From NCBI RefSeq assembly GCF_021347895.1, contig NC_067124.1:21070521-21134520 (forward strand): a stretch of DNA of 64,000 nucleotides. The letters run 5' to 3'. The stretch's first letter is position 1, and each line of letters starts with the position of its first letter. The stretch is from Acanthochromis polyacanthus. Taxonomy: Eukaryota > Chordata > Actinopteri > Pomacentridae. A program made the translations under genes and the position numbers. Shown in pieces: positions 58,613 through 64,000 of the stretch. Below the pieces are notes generated by a model. The model was not told where the DNA came from. It worked only from the letters and a program-made list of their open reading frames with translations, and made no database searches.

Positions 58613-61600
58613 CCCTGACTGCTCTGAATTAAGTCACCACATTCAGGTTGACCATAAGGAATTTCTATGAACCCTCAGCTCTTCCTTCAGAGAGGTGTAG
58701 CTGTGATATCATGCATTCACTTCCCAATAATGTATGTGGATATAAAGTTAGTGTAAAACAGAGAATGTCTGGAATCTCAGCAACAACCAGCAGAGCAGCT
58801 TTGCTGTGATCAGTGGAGTGATTAACTGTGCCTTCATCAATTTCACATAAAATTGTAGAGAACTACTGTTTTATCTTCCACTGGCTAAAATAAATCATTT
58901 TCTTGTTCACCTGCCATTGCTCAACTGTAGATTTTTGGCACTGACCTCTAGATCATGTCCACCTGAAAATACCTTTGCTTTGGATATGTCAGTCAAATGC
59001 AGGTGCACATAGTAGTGGTAGCTCAGACTTTTTCACCCAATATTTCTCTCTTGTAAATGAAAACAAATGACTGTTTTGAACAAAATGCCTGTGTCTAGGA
59101 AGATATTGATTTGGATTATGCAAAAATGTTAGATATATTGGGTAAGATAAAAGACAAGACAAGACTTTAGTGCTGACTTCTTCCATTTCAGAAGAAGCTA
59201 TTCTCACAGCAGTGTCAGTTTATTGAGTTGGCCATCAAATAGCTGAAAACTATAGTATTTACAAAGCTGAGATGACTAACAATTATCTGTTGGTATGGAT
59301 TTTCTGATGTACTCATCTAAAAGATACGCGTTGGCTTTCATTTGAACTTGGATGTTTCTGACCATGGTGATTATGAATCCAGTATTTAATCTCCTCACAG
59401 CTTGGTTTGGGTATCCACCAAATGAGAGCTTGAGCAAAGTTTTTAAGGAAAACATTTCTCTCTTTACCTGGTAACTATGTCCATATACCAGTCAGTTCTG
59501 TGTACTGTTTGGTGATGGTCAGATAAGCAAATTATAAATTTGTGTGAGATGTTTCACTGACAAACTCCCTGCTACCACTGGAAACCAGGTAAATTAAAGT
59601 CTTGAGATGTAACAAATATTTAAGTTGCAGGTTAAGCAAGATGGCAAAGAGCTCCATAAAAGAGAAAAAAGAGATTGCATTACCGATGAAAATAAAAAGG
59701 GACTTTGTCTTTACTTGAGTGTCTAATTTGAGCTATTAGTAATATAAAAAACCCTGACTGCTGCAGCTTCCTTATTGATTTGGCAACACATGTGGTTACT
59801 GGGGTAATGACAACAGTGTTTGTAATAGCAGGTTTAAGAGTTCCCCAGGGATGGACTCTAGGGGCAGCAACCAAGCAATAAACAGATACAGAATTGCAAC
59901 ATAAGAACAACTTGTGAATCTGTTTACAGCTCGCCTAAACAAACTGTGGACAGAGAGAATTCGTCATCTCACATTGTTTTAATATGGAAGACTAAAGAAG
60001 ATAGCCAACTATGTCTGCTAACAGAGTATCTGGGATCAAATGTTTTCTTCGGCATTATGCAACATGCGTGCATGCGATGGCTTGTAGCATGTGAGTTATG
60101 TTCAATATGCTTTTTTTTTTTTTTCCTGAGTCCTTGGTGCTGTACAGTATTGTACAGAGAGATTATAGAATGCTAAAATATTGCTTTGCTATTTTGAATA
60201 TAGTGAAAAGAGCTTTTTATATTGCCCGTAAGACTGAACTACAGTATATGGGAAACAACATTCAGGTTTGATGTAGTTGAAGAGTTTTGACAATGTCTAA
60301 GTTTCACATCTGGATTCTTTTTTCCTCATGCATTCGCAGGCTTCTCTCCCTTTCTGGCTCAGTGATGTTCTGCAAAAAAACCCCAAAACTTTATGACATG
60401 AGACCAATCGTCTTTCACCTTGTCTTTCACCTAGTCTTCCACATTAGGTAATGCTCTGAAAATAAAACGTATCTTTAGTGTAATTCAAATCATATGGACC
60501 AAGATCAGATTGCAGATGAACATTTAGAATCCTTTGGAGTGAGTAAATTGAATTTGTTTACTTTGGGATCTCTCTCTCAGTTGAAATCTTAGAGCATGCA
60601 GCTCACCTGGTTCAAATTGTCTGAGAATAACACAAAATGTTTATGTGTCATCCAAGAAGACGTTCCAGAGGGGGAATTTAAAATAAATTAATATGATTTC
60701 TCTTACAAAATAAGAATCTATTACTATTTGGACTTTTTTTTCTAAATAAAAAAAGCATTATAAAATTTTGCACAGTCAGAATCAGAATCAGAATCACTTT
60801 ATTCAACACTGGTTTATGGTTTATTAAACTGGTTTATTTGTGTTTAAATGATGACAAACATGCCAGTTGTGACTTCTTCTTTTTGAAAATAGCAACTTCT
60901 TCCCTGAGGTTATGGTAAGGATAGAATATGCAGCACATTCACTGGATGCAAGATTGACTTTGGTATGTACAGTTGGTAAGCTATCTTGCAAAGAACAAGG
61001 AGTGATTGGCATCGCACAATCTTTTCAAAGGAACCACATGGTTGCGTGCATAAAAACAAGGTGATATTCCGGTTGTTCATTTGAGGACCAATATGGCAAA
61101 CACATGTTGGCAGCAGCTAACTCTCCGGGCACGTTCTTTCAAATGTGATCAATCTTTATTTTCAAGTGGTGGGAAGAGTTTCAAAGAAACGAGCTTCCCA
61201 TAACATTTGAGCCACACATACATCTTCTATTCACTTGACAGGATGGCTTTTATTTAAGTATTCTTAATCACAATGTTGATGTCAAAGAAACTGATGTGAT
61301 AAATGGCTGTGTGGATAATGTTTATGACTGTTCAGATGGCGATAAATGTATTGCAGGTCCAAAAATGAAAGAGTCCCCCTCTTCAGTAAACATGGCCATG
61401 ATAGCCGTTTAGAAGTAAAATATTGACAGTAAAGACTGGGGTTCAAAATGGAGAGGTTTTTTTTTTTTTTTTGCTGAAACCAAAGCCCTGAACATATACA
61501 AAATATCACACATCAAAAATATTGCATACAGTTATTTATATGACTTTAAAATATGACTGAGAGAGTCATCAGTTTAAAGGAAACAAACAGCTTGCCTCCA

Positions 61601-64000
61601 GACACATGATGTAGTCACTTAGCGGCCCAACATCGATGAACTTCCACTTCCACTATCCCATATTCTTATACAAATCTAAAAAGAATGCCACAATAGACAT
61701 TGAGAGTTCACTCTTTCTTGCTTTTTATTTCTCTTGTTCACATTCCTGTCAGCCATGTAGTATGAAGGTTTCTATTTTTTCCATCTTTACCCAAACTACT
61801 CATGTAATTGCTATGGGACTGGTGAGTTGGATGCCTCATTTTCTGGTTCAGCTGAGGCAAATACCTGCAAGAGAGCACTGTGAGTATGCAATAAAATATT
61901 TCAATTACAAAATCACCCAAGGGCTTGGCGAAGTATTCATTTTGTTTTCCATTTAAAATGATGAACTGAAGTAACTTCAGTGCTTCTGACAACATTTCAG
62001 TCATAAATGTTTGCCAAAATGTGTACAAGCGTTGCAGATTCTCATTTGGGAATAATTTGATAGCTTTGCCTTAAAGTTTTATATAAATACTTGGTTATTC
62101 TTCTATTTGTGTTAACTGTACTGTCTTTAATAATAGGGCAGGAAATTTGAATTTCCTGGGTGGTGCACTGTCATTGAACATCAGTGCAGTCATTTAGAAC
62201 TTTTCAGCACTTACTTGTTGGATTTGGCTTATTTGTATTGTAAATATGAGCCAACAGAAAGAGAAATGAATCCGTCTTGTGCACAGCTGTAACAAACATG
62301 TGCCCTGTCACGGACCCATGGGTAAAGTCATCTGTCAGATTTATCTCAACACCACATCATTTCAGAATTTTGTCTCATACGTAAACTAATATTACATGGC
62401 GTTTGTGCTGTCCACTAAACACTCAGTTAGATATTCAGCATCACATCAGGCATAGGCTACAGTGTAAATGGATTTGGTGCTGTAAAACTTAAGTGTGTTG
62501 ACAAAACTTTATGGCGAAAAGTAAGTGTCTGGGCCTGTCCTTCTTCTATGACGTCCATCGCAACAGTGAAGTCATTTGCAAACAGCCGCAGCAGTAAAAA
62601 GTCTAGCCAAAATTGTTTCATGAGTAGAATAAGTCTGCAATTGTGAGACTATTGGTATTTCACAATTGCATTAACATACGTATAAAATATGAGTGACAGA
62701 TGAACAATGATCTTTTCTTATCTCATTTGAAATTCTTATTACTATTCGGCCGATTGTATACATTCTTGAACCTGTACTTAGTTTAGTTTGAAAACTGTAT
62801 GATGTGTATTTTAAATGACTGTTTGTAATTTATTGTAAGGTTTTAAAATAGGCTCTTCTTGATTTACAACTTCTCCGAGACAATAGTGTAATTTTCATTG
62901 TTGGATGATGGATATGGAGAAAATCTGTATATTTTTTTCTGACAGTCTCACTGTTCTGCACAGTCACAATGTTGGAGTCATAAACCTATCATTAGTCATC
63001 ATTAATCCCCCTCGTGTCTCTTTAAAATGGCCACTCCACAGTCTAACCTAGAGGTATTACATTGCCCATAACTACCCTTGGCTTTTAGGCTATGACAGGA
63101 ATTATGAGTTTAATAAAGCTGACTTTGTAACATTTGCATGCATAAGCATCTTACAAGTGACACAAAAAGACTGTCTGGCTCTGTTTTAGGGCTCCTTTGG
63201 GCCATCTCTTGGCAGTCAGTGGATATCCTCATGACTTAACGGGCTGTCAAAGTGACTCAAAAATGCTTTAAGAGTAACGTCCAACTGGCCAGTTCAGAAG
63301 TCCTCATTGCCACTTACATTCTTAGTGCAAAGCAGCAGCATTGCAGATCATGTACGGTAAGATTCCTGCTGCTCCTCCAGCCGATCTTCATCAGAATGTT
63401 CACATGAATCACATTTGACTCAACAGAACAAAGTGGGCTGGACAAAGTGGAGATACATATCTAGGTCAGAATGTACCAGTTAGCTGGTAGAATTATGTAT
63501 CCGGATGGATCCGCATGCTAGACTAAGTCAGTTTCCATTGAATCTGTGGTGCCGTCGCTGCTGTCATCACTCTTTTTTTCACATCGCCAGACGTCACAAC
63601 TCTATAAGCGGCCGTCCTGAAGATGAAGTGATGACGTGTTGTTTTCAGGTTTCTGGCTCTGTTTATTTCTTGCCGACTGGATGAAAAACAAACTGGCTGC
63701 ACTGTAACTTCATTCTCATGATAAATCCTTCAGCAGGATAAATGTAACTTAATGTGGCTGGTGTTTATCCAGTAGTCCCTCTCATCGTAACACTGTTGAT
63801 AAATGTCCCGGTCTCAAAACAAGGAATGCTGGTCTGTATGATCTCCAAGAACTGTTGCTTATGGCCCCCTGTTGGATAACAAGGAAACGGGGACTGCTCT
63901 GACTGTTCTGACATCTAATTCTTATTGTACGTTATATTGATTTTGTGCTAACATGTGCATTGCGCTTCTTTTTTTATTATTCTTTAACCTTGATCTCAAG
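58613..64000. other. Intergenic to the right edge, no recognisable gene
   Basis: No exon-like homology is found on either strand. Minor features: poly-T runs at about 60111-60124 and 61457-61472, and a TCAGAA tandem with CACTTTATTC at 60776-60806 that resembles a reversed LINE tail. In human the next gene beyond GNL2 is RSPO1, but no furin-like cysteine-rich exon is visible here. Confidence 0.4.

Overview
The window is teleost fish nuclear DNA. It is AT-rich, has vertebrate GT-AG introns, and carries typical fish repeats: Tc1/mariner relics, tRNA-derived SINEs, LINE tails, and long CA and AAAAG microsatellites. Four protein-coding genes fill the left half, about 1-31.2 kb. I found no credible gene in the right half, about 31.4-64 kb.

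Genes from left to right: (1) map3k6 (ASK2), minus strand, entering from beyond the left edge. Eighteen coding exons give residues 1-846, from the initiator Met to the kinase APE region; the C-terminus is outside the window. (2) snip1, minus strand, 4 coding exons, 361 aa, an FHA-domain RNA-processing and transcription cofactor. (3) dnali1, plus strand, 6 exons, 254 aa, axonemal inner-arm dynein light intermediate chain. (4) gnl2 (NGP1/Nog2), minus strand, 16 exons, 732 aa, a circularly permuted nucleolar GTPase for 60S ribosome assembly. From memory, the snip1(-) / dnali1(+) / gnl2(-) arrangement is that of human 1p34.3; map3k6 lies on 1p36 in human and directly next to the block here. The reading frames close exactly across every junction I assigned.

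Layout: snip1 and dnali1 are head to head across 641 bp. That interval holds a perfect palindromic RFX X-box (GTTGTCATGACAAC) about 105 bp before the dnali1 start, as expected for a motile-cilium gene. dnali1 and gnl2 are tail to tail with stop codons 438 bp apart, and their probable polyA signals imply overlapping 3' UTRs. The first map3k6 coding intron appears to be a GC-AG intron.

Mobile-element content: at least five Tc1-like relics, several with nested insertions. One full-length copy splits an older repeat. Another carries a tRNA-derived SINE plus two further unidentified insertions. There is also an hAT-like MITE with a probable 8-bp target duplication, a 460-bp element with 10-bp inverted termini, and a CpG-rich, possibly Harbinger-derived insertion inside another DNA transposon. 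I see no new gene system. The best leads are regulatory (the X-box in a shared promoter, the overlapping 3' ends, the GC-AG intron) and the layered transposon history.
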